A stretch of 64,000 nt of DNA from Lasioglossum baleicum (Eukaryota > Arthropoda > Insecta > Hymenoptera > Halictidae), in contig NC_134932.1 of assembly GCF_051020765.1 (NCBI RefSeq), forward strand, positions 4,960,001-5,024,000, given 5' to 3'. Within the stretch, counting starts at the first letter, position 1. Each line of letters begins with the position of its first letter. A program made the position numbers and the translations under genes. The notes below the pieces were generated by a model. It was not told the DNA's origin. It ran no database searches and was given only the letters and a program-made list of their open reading frames with translations. Positions 46,301 to 56,887 of the stretch are shown one piece after another.

Positions 46301-48919
46301 CCGCAGAGAAGGGACGGCCGCGCGAGCGGACGAGCATCAAGCAGCAATTTGCTCGTACCATCTGTCAAAAAGCCAGCGTCGTATTACCGACCTTTCCCGG
46401 CCAATTATGCCCACGGCTAGCCCCGGCGCGCGGCGATCAAGCCGTGATCTACTCGCTTTTGATCCAGCTTTCACTCTAATTGTTCGATAAAAATTATACC
46501 AGTCAGAGTCTGACCTTCTTCTTCTTCTTCTTCTTTGCCTGGTTCTACCAAAAGGTGTCCAGAGGCTGGCCACCTCTCGATCAGCCTGCATCTACCCCAT
46601 TCGACCGTCATTTTGTCTGTTGCTCGCGGTGGGACCTACGTCTTGCAGCTGTTGCCAAGTTCGATTCACCGTCGAGGAAATTTTCTGAGATTATGGTACT
46701 TCCGATGACGCGCGAGATCAAAATTTACGATCTGGAATCCTTGCACTGCCTTGGAAGAATTTAGATCGTTTGTACTCGTCGCACAGACACGTACGTTGCT
46801 CAGCTTATTTTTTAGTGCACAATGTACTAGAATGTGAAGAACAGGTAGACTAATGAGGCTAATTATTGAGTCTTCAATCTGTTTCCTTTAATAGTCCATG
46901 AATTTCTCTATTTTGAATTTATGTGATCGATTACTCTATTTTTCGATGGATTTAATTTAATGATTCGATTACGACACAAGGTGTTGAAGTATTTCGAAGC
47001 AATCTCGTGCTTATTCATTTAGACCGTTTCTTAATTATCCCCTCTCAGACCTGGAAATTCCGTTGCATCCTAATTTATCAAGCCTGTTTGTCCCCTAATT
47101 AGACCAGTTAATTGAGATCCTACTGCATTAAAGTTTGACTGTGTTATCTATATATGCATATGTCTACGTTGCTCGCCTCGCACCGCACAGATATATACAT
47201 TCGTGGTATTAATTAATCAACTAACATTGGCGTATCACGGGTATCGATCAAGCGGGATCGTGAGTTGCATCGCGACTGGAATTTGCTATGCTACTTTTAG
47301 GGTATATCTACGGTTGTATATCCTGCAAAGTTTTGCTACAATTTATTTCGGGTGTTTCTCGGTTGAATATCATCCCTTCAACAAATAATTAATGGAAAAC
47401 CGAGCTTGTGTACAGATAAACAACAATAATTGATTTTTATGAATTTTTATGGAAACGCGTAGAATACTTCACGCGTAGATAACTTCACGAATTGTGAGAG
47501 AAAATATCTCAAATCTGAACAATTGTGTTTACTGCAAGATTTTCATTTTTGAAAAAATCAGATTGTACCAACATACTGCTTCTTTTTCCTTCCACAATCA
47601 CAGGAATGCTAAGACTTCATCCGTAGCTCGAAAATATAGATCCTTAGCTGCTGTCGCGCGTGGGGGGAGAAACAGATGACCACGATATAATCTGGACAGC
47701 TCGGAACGCGTCTCCAATAAAAACTTGCGAAACGAGGTCCGAGGGTTATCGCCCCGTGTTGTTTCTAATCCGGTGTCCACAAAACCATAACACGGCGAGC
47801 AAACTTTTCGAGCTCGTTGACATGTCACCGAAATATCAAAACACAAACAAACCAGAAATGTAAAGAGTCAACGGCAACGGAGAGTCTGTCAATCTTCGTC
47901 CGGCATTGCGCAACAACGGTTGCGGGGGTGGGTGAGGGGTTTGTGTACACGTCAATCTCGTTCTCTATTTTATTGCATGTATCCCCGCGCGTTGTTAATC
48001 ATTGTCCATCGGACAGAGTGGATTCCCGCGGTTCGACGCCATTTTTCTTTCGCCGGCCGTTAATCGTTCTAACGGGTTAAAATATTTTAAATTACGGGGC
48101 CAACGGCGCGCGGACGACGAGTTCGCTCGCGAGCGGTCAGGCCGAGCCAGGCCGGGGGTAACTCGTTACAATTTGAAGCGCGATTATGTCGACTTGAATG
48201 CCAGTCACTCTCCGGAGGTCATTAAAAATTCGCATCGCCATCCTTAAAGCGAGCGTCGCGGGAATGGAACATGGCGGAAAACCAACTGGGGGGCAGAGAG
48301 AGAACGGGGCTCTTCGGGATGGAATGTCGCATGCGACGACCACCTGGACCGCGAATTTGTTTCTGAATGCTCTCGACACGGTGGTTAACTAAAGCTTAGA
48401 TCCCTGTGCGATCCGAACTTTGAAAAGGCGCGGCAGCCTGCCTCCGAGATGAAGACGCCCGCGGACGTTTGAATTACATCTCTTGGATTCAGGTGAATTC
48501 AAGTGTGACCTGTATCCGCGGGCCCGGATAAATATATTCGTCGTTCTGGGACAAAAGCCGGCATTCGCTTGTAGCTGTACCAACGGACAAGTGTTAACCC
48601 GGAATAGAGCACTCGCGGCATCTGACGTACCTGCATAATTTACGAATTTCGCCGTTATTTTCGCTACCCCGGCTTTCTAGGAAATTACATTCTACTAGCC
48701 CGGTCCGGCCCGACTCGGCCCGCCCCTGTCCCGTTGAATTTGTTTTCGGATACCAGCTGGGACATTCCGAATTGAATTCTTCCGTGGAAAACGAATAATC
48801 TCTTGGTCGTGACGCTTCATTTGATTGCAGTTCATATTTGATTCATAAACTGCACTTAATTCTGTAAGGTGGTAGGTGCTGCGAACTTTTAGACTACTAC
48901 TTTTTTAAATACGCATAGG

Positions 48920-49245
48920 TTTATTCATTCTAACAGATCTAGGTGCACGGTAGAGCACCAGCCAAGTTCTCGCACTACCTCCTTTTTAAACCAATGGCCA
49001 TAAAAGGTGTTAGGTAGCGGCCAAGTTCGAATAATTTAGCCCTCCATGTAACTCTTTAAAAATTAGATAGCGTTCTTTTAAACTAATTTTTACAAACGCT
49101 TTTTTCAGTATTGCAAGAGGTACTTCTAAGCTAACGAACTTGGCCGTATTTTGTTTGATCTTACAACTTTCTACGGCCATAGCAACTTGGCTGCTGTTTA
49201 CAGGATGTTTTTGTTGGGATTCATTCTTACAGATCTAGTTTTACT
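48920..49245. repeat. Repeat-rich segment with direct and inverted motifs
   Basis: ATTCATTCTAACAGATCTAG (about 48925) recurs as ATTCATTCTTACAGATCTAG (about 49220). 'GGCCAAGTTCG' (about 49020) is inverted as 'CGAACTTGGCC' (about 49134). This suggests an old, unclassified element. Confidence 0.35.
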
Positions 49246-50057
49246 AGTCCTAACCATTCTTGTCGTTACCGAGTGACCATCTCTTGATTTTTTTATTACA
49301 TAAATTAGCGAAATTTAGATTCTATCGCCACGCTACTTTTTAAGTTGCATCACAACAAAATAACTCCGCCATCACGCCGTTGATCCACCGTGCATAAACT
49401 TCACACTTAACGGATCCCCCGAGGTGTCCAAATAAAAACTTTGCTGCTATTTATTTCGCGTGTCTGTCATATATTCGGCAATTCTATTCAATTATGTGTA
49501 CTCCGGCGCCGATTAAAGTGTCGAAATATTATCCTGTTTCTGGCAACGTAGTATTCGGCTGGACACTAAACAGGAAAGATGTAGTAGGTCCAGTTTGCAA
49601 ACGAAGTCCCATCGTGTCGGGGGGGAACGGCTACAACGGCCAGGCAGATTTGAAGGAGTTAATGAGCGGTCAGACTCGGCCTTGTATAATGACTCTTTCG
49701 GGCACGATGAGTGATCTAAACAAGGACAAAGAGCCGCAGGAGGTAGAACGTCGCGCGACGGGATGCCTCTGACGGTTTCGAGCCCGCTGCCTTCAAATAG
49801 AAATATATCCCATAGTCATCAACAGGCAACCGTCTTTAGCCGGCAATCGAACCAACCTCCGTCATTCGGAATGATCGGCTTCGTAATTAAGACGGTGAGC
49901 TGCAAAAAGGCTTTAATTGTTCCTCGTAATAGATTCGATCGGGCTTGCGTCCCGACAGCTGCCCGTGGTTACCTTTGCGTTGTCATGAAACCTTTCTCTA
50001 CGATGGACACTGTAACGGGGGACGATTAACATGATAAGAGAATCTTTGTCAAAAGTA

Positions 50058-50302
50058 CAGTGGATGTACAAAGTATTCGTACACCTTTTAAAAACTAACA
50101 ACTTTTCTATAATCGTGCGAAACGACCTGATTTTTTATAATCAATTAGAAGCATTGGTTTACGAAATGATACGCAAGGAAAATTTTCCAAAAATTATAAT
50201 TTACAAGGTTACAAGTTGATTATAAAAAATCAGGTTGTTTCGTAGAATTATAAAAACGTTATTAGTTTTTAAAAGGTGTACGAATACTTTGTACACCCAC
50301 TG
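50058..50302. mobile_element. Tc1/mariner foldback MITE, 245 bp
   Basis: TA-flanked (50056-50057, 50303-50304). The two ends pair over about 85 bp: CAGTGGATGTACAAAGTATT at the left and its near-complement at the right, with 'CCTGATTTTTTATAATCAA' arms meeting near the centre. No coding capacity. Same end family as 24903-25389 and a fragment at 42951. Confidence 0.85.
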
Positions 50303-51245
50303 TATGTTCTAACAAGTCTCTTTGTAAATATCAAAGGTCTTTATAGGAGAATCGACCTTCGAATTAGTAAGAATTAGGACAATTATTTTGGAAGCAAGTT
50401 GAAGAGAAACATTTTCCAATATTTTATAAACGTAATCGGTAGCTTGTCGCCAAAATGCGACGCTGAATGAAGCCGAATGAAACGGTGGTTCGCTTTTCCG
50501 CGAACCTGCAGGTGCGTGAACGGACAGTAATTAGTCTAAAAGGTCTCGATGCCGTGTGTCGGACAAGTTGGACAAGCAGGTATTTCGATATCTGCTTCAT
50601 TTCACGGAATGAGTTTTCGAGTTATGAAACAAGCGGGCCCGCTGAAGTGGGCCGAGAGACCAAAAAAAAAAAGAGAAGAGAAGATCGAACGCATTCCGAG
50701 AGATCCTTCAGCAAGTTTTGTAACAAAATAAACGCGTAAAACGGTCACCGACAACGCAGGTAATAATGACCGAAGGTGCGTTAATTAATAACCGACGAGC
50801 AAATTGAAAGTATCGACCCCCTGACAAAATTAGGTGTTCGCTGAATGTTTAAGAATTTCGAAACTCCGGATCGAAACTTACGAAACGTTTGAGGCGTGCT
50901 CAACTTTCGAAACTTCTGAATATTTCAATCTGTTCCACTTGGAAACGATCTTCCAAGCGATTCGAAATTTCGCGGAAACCCGCGAGCAACCTCGTTAAAC
51001 CGTTTCTGAATATCTAAGGTCCGCGATATTTTGTCGTGCAAGTTCCCGACTAGTTCCGATCAGTTATACGTATAGACACGTACCTGGCGGTTCAAGATTA
51101 AAAAGGAATTTAAACCTCACTTCGCCAAGTCTGTGATAAAACAAAGCGTCGAAGGCTGGGAACATTGATACCGCTATATTAAAAGATTTTTAATGCAATC
51201 GACACCTTGTAAATGAAAAAGATAAGTACAGTATTTTATCGATAA

Positions 51246-51247
<2 letters not shown>

Positions 51248-51285
<38 letters not shown>
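51248..51285. repeat. (GT)n microsatellite, 38 bp
   Basis: A pure GT run 19 bp inside the left terminus of the 1-kb inverted-repeat element. The right terminus lacks it, so it expanded after insertion. Confidence 0.95.
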
Positions 51286-51287
<2 letters not shown>

Positions 51288-51713
51288 CCCAAATGTCTGA
51301 CCAACAATTGTCCCAGAACTATCCACACTCCTGCGGGGTGTACCCCCTTGAGGGGCTATCAAGCTCGAGAGGCGTCGGTCGCCGAGAAGTATGACATCAT
51401 ACGGCTCGGATATATCGGTGAGACCACACTAATCCAATGATAAAACTTCTTTATTTTTCATTACTTTTTTATGGAATTTTCACCAACATATTCGTGGCAT
51501 TTTTCTAATGAAAATGATGCCAAATATGATATAATTCCGATAATATTGACTCGTTTAATGAACGATGAAAGTTTCGAACGCAAGGAGGAACAGCGTATGG
51601 GAAATTCTTTTAACTGCATCTCTCTCTTTCCCATACGCTGTCCTTTTTTGCGTCGAAAACTTTTATCGTTCGTTACACAAGTCAATATAATTGGGATTAT
51701 AAAATAATTTCAG

Positions 51714-51855
51714 TTATCGATCGTAAATATTGAATATCAAATTTCTAAATGCTTTCGGCGCTACCGTTTCGATCAATTACTAATGTAGCAATTTTGCAAA
51801 ATTTTACTTCTTTCCTGACGTTTCGGTTCCGTTTCGAACCTTTATCAAAGGTGGA
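51714..51855. repeat. Dispersed repeat, copy C, inside the 1-kb inverted-repeat element
   Basis: Same landmarks. On the minus strand: TTGATAAA, a perfect GGTTC/GAACC hairpin, then GAAACGTC. This is the best preserved core of the three. Confidence 0.6.
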
Positions 51856-53607
51856 AATTTGCTTTTGCTATAATAACTTTATAATGTAAAAATGAACATT
51901 GAAAAATTATGTGTATCAGTTGCTGGTTTGAAACCTATGTTTCAATAATAATTCAATTATAAGTATTTATAATTGGGATTGTATCATATTTGGTATCATT
52001 TTCATGAGAAAAATGCCACGAATATGTTGGTCAGAGTCCCATCAATAAATAATGAAAAATAAAGAAGTTTTGTTATTGGATTACTTACATTTACACTCCT
52101 CGGCGACCGAGTGGTTAGAGTGGAATAAATCACAAAAATCGAACGAACTTATTTGCCAACCCAATAAATTCGGCAAAAGTCAAAGAATAGTATCCCTGGA
52201 GGATAATTGTCCCTGGGCAGACCCGTCTTGGGGACAATTATCGATAAAATACTGTATTATGCAGCGACCTTGCGATTCTCGGAGAGAAACAAGTTGGCAC
52301 TACCTGTCTTAGATCAAGCCATTACTGTATACGTATACACTCGAGAACTCTCCTGCACAATTATTGTAATGGAGATAAATTAATTTCAGGTGCTCGCTAC
52401 GTAAGCGTCTAAGCTTGCACTTAAAAATAATGAGCTTCCACGATTCGAATAGTTGAAAATGGCTTCTAAGATCACTGTACTTGCAGTATTCGCTACCTTC
52501 ACCTCGGCGAAGCACGTAACCTTTCTACGTAAAACTTTCGTAGATCACATGTGACATTTACGAGAGGTTGATATAAAATTCCGACCGGATCTCGCGTTAT
52601 TGCAATACTGTGCCAATGTTCCAACCTTCGCCGTCGGGCGCGTGTACTCGGGCACGTTTCAAAAAGGTACTCAACCGGGGGTTCATGCATACTAATTCAA
52701 TCCCCGCGCGTATTAGCGGTCGTAAAAGCTTGAATTTCCATTTCACGTGTGTTTCGCACGAAGCTTTTTATTGGGGAGCGGGTTCGCGTGTTTGTTTTAA
52801 CAAATGTCGATGACGAAGAGGCGACCCAATAGTACATGTGGAGGTATTCGCAGCAACATTCGAAGAAATCGCGGGCTCTCTTTAACTGGGTCTCGATCGT
52901 ATCAGGAAGCACGTTTAGTGCCGCTTCCTTTCCGGCCGCGTGTTTGCACGGGGAACAACTCTCCCCTCTCGCAAAGAGAGGAAGCTGTAATCGGGAAAAT
53001 TAAAAGACTGTTCCCATTCTTAAAGCGGCTGGTATTGGCTCGTTCGATGACCCCCCGGCACGCATCGGTTGTCCCCATAAAAGGGGAGCGAAAGAAAACG
53101 AGAGGCAAAGCCGACGAAACTGCTCTAATTATATTACTTATAACTGGCCGCGCCGGGAGTAATTACCGGGAGTCTCGGCCCAGCCAAAAGTATTAAGAGT
53201 GATATAAAAGTGGCAAAGTACTTTACAACTGTTTCTAAACTGGCACGGCCGGGACACGAATGTTTAGTCGGTTTTACGGCCCGTGGAAACGGCTCGGAGA
53301 ACAGTAAATTTTTACCTTTGCCCGTTCGCGCGAGCTTTAGCTTTATCTCGAGGCTTTCTCGCCGCCGAACGACCCACCGAATAGGACTTAATTTGATTCA
53401 TATTTGCCGGACAAAAATTTACATTCTTCCACTCGAGACGGTTTTAACGCCTTCGGGTCACGTTCGGCGAGTCGAGCACTCGCGAACGGCGGATTTTAAT
53501 CTCGGCCCGGGATATTTCAGACAGGCAAATGAACGTCTCGCGGAATTACTGCGATGTGTACACGGTGTAACAAAATTTGTACACCTTCGGATCGGTGAAG
53601 ATTTGTT

Positions 53608-53759
53608 CAAGGAAATTGCCGCAAAATTGACCTTGAAATTCAAGGTGAAATTTGTTTGCGCTTGTATCGCATTCTACTCACCATGGGGACCAAACTTGTC
53701 AAAGGAACCGTAGATTAGATTAGGTTTGGTCCCCAAAAAATTTTGCGGCAATTTCCTTT
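53608..53759. repeat. Short foldback repeat around AAGGAAATTGCCGCAAAATT
   Basis: The left arm (about 53610-53629) and its perfect complement (about 53740-53758) enclose a second inverted pair (TGGGGACCAAAC / GTTTGGTCCCCA). It directly abuts the TTAA of the next repeat. Confidence 0.65.
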
Positions 53760-53761
53760 AA

Positions 53762-54003
53762 CCCTTTGCACTCAAAGCAATTTTAATTCGAAAATCAAAA
53801 TCATTTCTTTCGACCCAGAACATTTGTATTCTATGTAATCTTTTTTACATTGTGCACATGAAATTTAATCAGTTTTCTCACATGTAACAGTTGAACTTTT
53901 CACAATTTATAGAAAACAGACGAATTTAATAATATTAAAACTGTTTTGAATAATGGTGTGGCCATTTTTATTGGCGCCTTACAGTTGCCATTCGAGTGCA
54001 AAG
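53762..54003 (+). mobile_element. piggyBac-like MITE, copy B
   Basis: Preceded by TTAA (53758-53761). Begins CCCTTTGCACTCAAAGCAAT and ends TTCGAGTGCAAAG. Same family and orientation as 38525-38763. As in that copy, the expected GGTTAA is absent at the right end. Confidence 0.72.
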
Positions 54004-55497
54004 AAAAACGACCATCTGCCGAAACCATGACACTACATTTTGTTTTAATATCCTGTACAATAATCACGAAGGGAAGTGTCGGCTGTCGGAGACTGATTTC
54101 ATATTCAGAAGTAAGTACGTGCGGCGAAATGGCTCGTTTTACATATAAACCTAACATTTAATAATAGCTTGTACGTAACGTTTTCCAAGTAAATCGCGAG
54201 AAACAGAAGTTGAACGAAAACGTGTTTTCTCCTCTAACAAGTTCAACAAGTAGAACATAATTAAATTATTGTAATGCCTTTTTACAAGTTTACATTTCGA
54301 GTCTTTTAATTCTATCAGGAAACGAATACAATACAGAAAAGAGAATCATAAATATGAATGCAGGGATTGCCTCATAATCCGCAACTTTTTCGAACAGCCA
54401 AAGGGTGTACATTGCCCAGCACGTACTCTCCGTTAATAATTGATAAGTGCCATGTGAGTCTGATGATGTTCGTAGAATTTTTAATGCGGCCCGTTATGAA
54501 CTTCCAGCGAATTCCCAAATATATCGAATAACAGGGAAAACCTGGACCACGGCCACCGCCATATTCTTTTATCGGGGTGCATTCGCTGCGTTCTATAATT
54601 AACGATGCGAAACGTAATTAAAACGATACGAAGCTGAATCAATATCGAATCGGTAACACTGGAAATCAGCGGTTTTTACCTGATTTTACCAGACCGGTTC
54701 CTCTCGGTTATAATCTACGGATAAAGGAACAAAGCCATTAAAATCACAGAAATTCGATCGATATAGTATAATAAATTCCTGATCATTTGCGCGCATACTT
54801 CGTTAACATTGTAACAAATTTGCTATACGATACAGATCTAACAATGAACACTCGACTTTCCGCCGGTTAACGATCTTCGTGTAACGAAACATTTGTAGCG
54901 CGACCGGGTGTTTGCGTTGCTCGTTGCGCGTTAAAAAACGGATAATTGCTATTTACCTGGTTGCGCGCGCGCGATAGTGAGTCGGGGGAGGGTTTCGTGT
55001 TTATAAAACAAAAATTAATCCGATCGTTCTTCGTCGGTATTGAAATTCTTCGTGGAAATGCTCCGGCATCCTAAAATATTTAAGTATCAGTGCATCGCTG
55101 AACGTTCGCTTTGGCCAGTTCGGTCTGTTTTTCCTTTCGGCGATCAATTTAAAAAAAGCATTCGAATCGAAATGGCGCAGTCGAGCGAGTATCACAATTA
55201 AAACGGATTAATAAAACACCTGAATGGCGGCGGCTCGGCCGCGATTCCATTTCGAATCGGGTATGGTTGGTCGAGGAAATGAACGGGTAAAAAAGTATCC
55301 GGTAAAAACGCGGTAGACACCGTGTGTACAATGATTAATAATGGAGTCTCGGCGGCGGCCGTTGGGCCCTGTCGTTTCTCATTAGCAGTAACCCCCTCCC
55401 GGTTAACGAGACCCGCAATGATAACGATTTGACGGCCGTGCGATTAATAGAATATTTGATCGGGCGCACTGCATGCCGGACAACGCGTGTGCGTGCT

Positions 55498-55500
<3 letters not shown>

Positions 55501-55529
<29 letters not shown>
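55501..55529. repeat. (CT)n microsatellite, 29 bp
   Basis: A pure CT run. Confidence 0.95.
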
Positions 55530-55532
<3 letters not shown>

Positions 55533-56216
55533 GCGTGTGTCTCTCCGTTCCTCTTTCTACCGGGTATACACACCGGTAGAAATAGAGGGGGATTTACTGC
55601 CGCTTGTTAGAGATACCCGTTAGAGGGGAGAGATTAATGCGAGCAATTGCAGGCTTGTGTTAATTGATACAACCTAATCACCATCAGACGCAGCGATGGC
55701 CATGCAAACTATATAGCGGACTATAATAATACAGGGAGCTGCTTGATAATGCTTCGTTCAGTACCGACTCGATGTTCAATTATTCGTTTACCATCGGATT
55801 AGCAGATTCCATGAACGCTGCTCTGTTGCGCAGGTAAGCCGAGCTTATTCCGGGTTTTCCTACCCGAACGGCATGCTGTAACGTGTTGAAAGTCCCGCGA
55901 TCGTTGCATCCGATGTACCCGTCGATGCCGTCTTGTTTCTACTTCGATGTCGATCGCGCAAAGAATTCCGGAACTAGTAGAACAGTCGTCGGCTTTTGTT
56001 ACGCGAACATTTCTTTGAATTCGTTCCGAGTTTCTCGATACAATTGTAGGTACTGGACCACGAATTATTTTAGTAGAAATTCCCGTGGTAAACGTTGACA
56101 AAAGGGACCCAGCTCCGATTGCGTTGTCCTTGAACTTTTTCCTATACATGTATTTACCCATTGCCCTTTTCTCAATATGCACCATGTCCGTTTCAAATAA
56201 AATCTCCATTTTAAAT

Positions 56217-56632
56217 CATTGTCATTTTTTTTTCTTTTTTATTGAGCCACTGAAACCTACCATAGGTTTATTTTTATTTGTACAATGACAGACTTAACAC
56301 TTTACCTACCGGAAGCCTATAAATAGGATTTTCAATAATTTTGCTTTACCAAAAGAAAGCATAGAAATTTTCTTTTACATTGCAATCTTAAATGAAACTA
56401 TTAGATGACGTTATTGAGGGTGTCTTGTTAGTTCATAATGAAAATTGCTGTTACTATTGATGGTTCCATTAAAAAGTGTTTAGCCATGAACTATAGATTT
56501 TTTAAAATTGAGCAATAATCACCGGTCGGTAATGTGTTAATAATCGCTAGAGATGTAGATTGCAGTCGTTTAAAAACTGGAAGATATATTCGCAGGTTTT
56601 AACATTAGGTTTAGCAAAGAAAATGCATATGT
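56217..56632 (-). mobile_element. LINE 3' end fragment, interrupted by a MITE
   Basis: The minus-strand sequence matches the 3' end of the LINE at 26547-27292: 'TTTGCTAAACCTAATGTTAA', 'AATATATCTTCCAGTTTTTA' and the tail 'GGTTTCAGTGGCTCAATAAA'. The segment between diverges, and a 239-bp piggyBac-type MITE is inserted there. It retains only a few codons of the RNase H end. A related subfamily, not an identical copy. Confidence 0.75.
56298..56536 (-). mobile_element. piggyBac-type MITE, 239 bp, copy 2
   Basis: Flanked by TTAA on both sides (56294-56297, 56537-56540). Terminal inverted repeats are of the form CACWTTACCKAYCGG. Same length as, and inverted relative to, the copy at 21846-22084, with strong identity throughout. 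Nested in a LINE 3' UTR, so it inserted later than that LINE. It has no coding capacity and would need a transposase in trans. Confidence 0.85.
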
Positions 56633-56699
56633 CAAGAATTTTGTTTTTGAATCTAGAGTTTTTCCTTTTGGATAAATCATTGTAATGGATTAAAAGTAA

Positions 56700-56887
56700 T
56701 ACTGAAATATATTATGATCTTTTAGATCTTTCCACAGTTTTGAATGTGGTCTCATTTTTACCAGAAATGCCCGACAGCCGCGGTCTATTTATAATAATAA
56801 AACAGAAAATGGATTTATTATAAGGCAAGGGGTTAGATGGCGCGTGAAAATGAGAATTTGCATAGAGACCGGCAGTCTAATTATTAA
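56700..56887. repeat. hAT-like MITE right-end remnants, two termini
   Basis: 'GATCTTTCCACAGTTTTGAA' through 'CATTTTTACCAGAAATGC' and CCGCGGTCTA match the right half of the family. A second terminus, whose complement is TAGACTGCCGGTCTCTATGC, follows at about 56866-56887. Two right ends in a row suggest nested or rearranged copies. Confidence 0.5.

Larger units (their letters stand above)
36222..50055. other. Long stretch without a supported gene
   Basis: AT-rich blocks alternate with GC-rich patches. Contains a truncated hAT MITE, a piggyBac-like MITE, copy B of the dispersed repeat, an alternating CG run near 45090-45105 and a CTT repeat near 46513. The longest frame (minus, 40620-41117) has no recognised domain. 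Confidence 0.45.
51229..52254. mobile_element. Large inverted-repeat element, about 1.0 kb, TA-flanked
   Basis: Ends CAGTATTTTATCGATAA and its complement, flanked by TA (51227-51228, 52255-52256). A second pair of long arms (about 51440-51545 and 51965-52075, around 'AATGCCACGAATATGTTGGT') lies inside. The centre holds a copy of the hammerhead-like dispersed repeat and the left end holds a GT microsatellite. It looks like a composite non-autonomous transposon. Confidence 0.7.

Noticed and set aside
53210..53713. 167-codon plus-strand frame
   Set aside because: Its end runs into the foldback repeat at 53608, there is no recognisable domain, and composition is unremarkable.
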